DNA of 5,259 nt from NCBI GenBank assembly GCA_947176355.1, contig CAMWQY010000198.1, positions 1 to 5,259 of the forward strand. Direction: 5' to 3'. Made by a program: the position numbers and the translations under genes. Within the stretch, counting starts at the first letter, position 1. Each line of letters opens with the position of its first letter. The notes below the pieces were generated by a model, which saw only the letters and a list, made by a program, of their open reading frames with translations, searched no databases and was not told where the DNA came from. Source of the DNA: an uncultured Porphyromonadaceae bacterium. GTDB taxonomy: Bacteria > Bacteroidota > Bacteroidia > Bacteroidales > Muribaculaceae. Of this stretch, positions 5,248 through 5,259 are shown one piece after another.

Positions 5248-5259
5248 TGTGTCAACGAT

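Overview
The window looks like a Bacteroidales chromosome, probably Muribaculaceae or a close relative. That placement is an inference from gene content (a fused bacterial FtcD with a Bacteroidetes-looking insertion, a TonB-receptor-like barrel ending in Phe), from starts with A-rich leaders instead of Shine-Dalgarno sites, and from one promoter of the Bacteroides TAnnTTTG type. No rRNA or tRNA gene and no CRISPR array is visible.

Layout. Positions 1-870 hold no intact recognisable gene. This part contains a chain of stem-loops ending in a plus-strand intrinsic terminator (61-352), two 7-bp-period tandem repeats (124-142, 264-298), a palindrome inside a direct repeat (361-396), the last 57 codons of dTDP-glucose 4,6-dehydratase (rfbB/rmlB) with no 5' part and no start codon (459-632), a possible 29-residue membrane micro-protein whose centre is also a perfect hairpin (652-741), a small hairpin (764-782), and a terminator (831-861) that sits between converging transcription units.

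Positions 870-3465 are a compact minus-strand operon, read from high to low coordinates: an unrecognised 183-residue protein, then 8 nt later a MazG-type nucleotide pyrophosphohydrolase, then, with a 4-nt ATGA overlap, a fused glutamate formimidoyltransferase/formimidoyl-THF cyclodeaminase (FtcD). A promoter is proposed just upstream at 3511-3544. FtcD feeds one-carbon units from histidine breakdown into tetrahydrofolate. MazG-type enzymes hydrolyse nucleoside triphosphates. The job of the first gene is unknown.

Positions 3604-5247 encode, on the same strand, a secreted outer-membrane beta-barrel related to the barrel part of TonB-dependent receptors but without a plug domain. Its start lies 12 nt from the window edge, so its upstream partner cannot be seen. 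A third 7-bp-period repeat runs into its stop codon.

The most unusual material is in the left 870 bases (gene remnant, structured RNA candidate, heptamer repeats), together with the recurrence of the heptamer pattern at 3573-3607.
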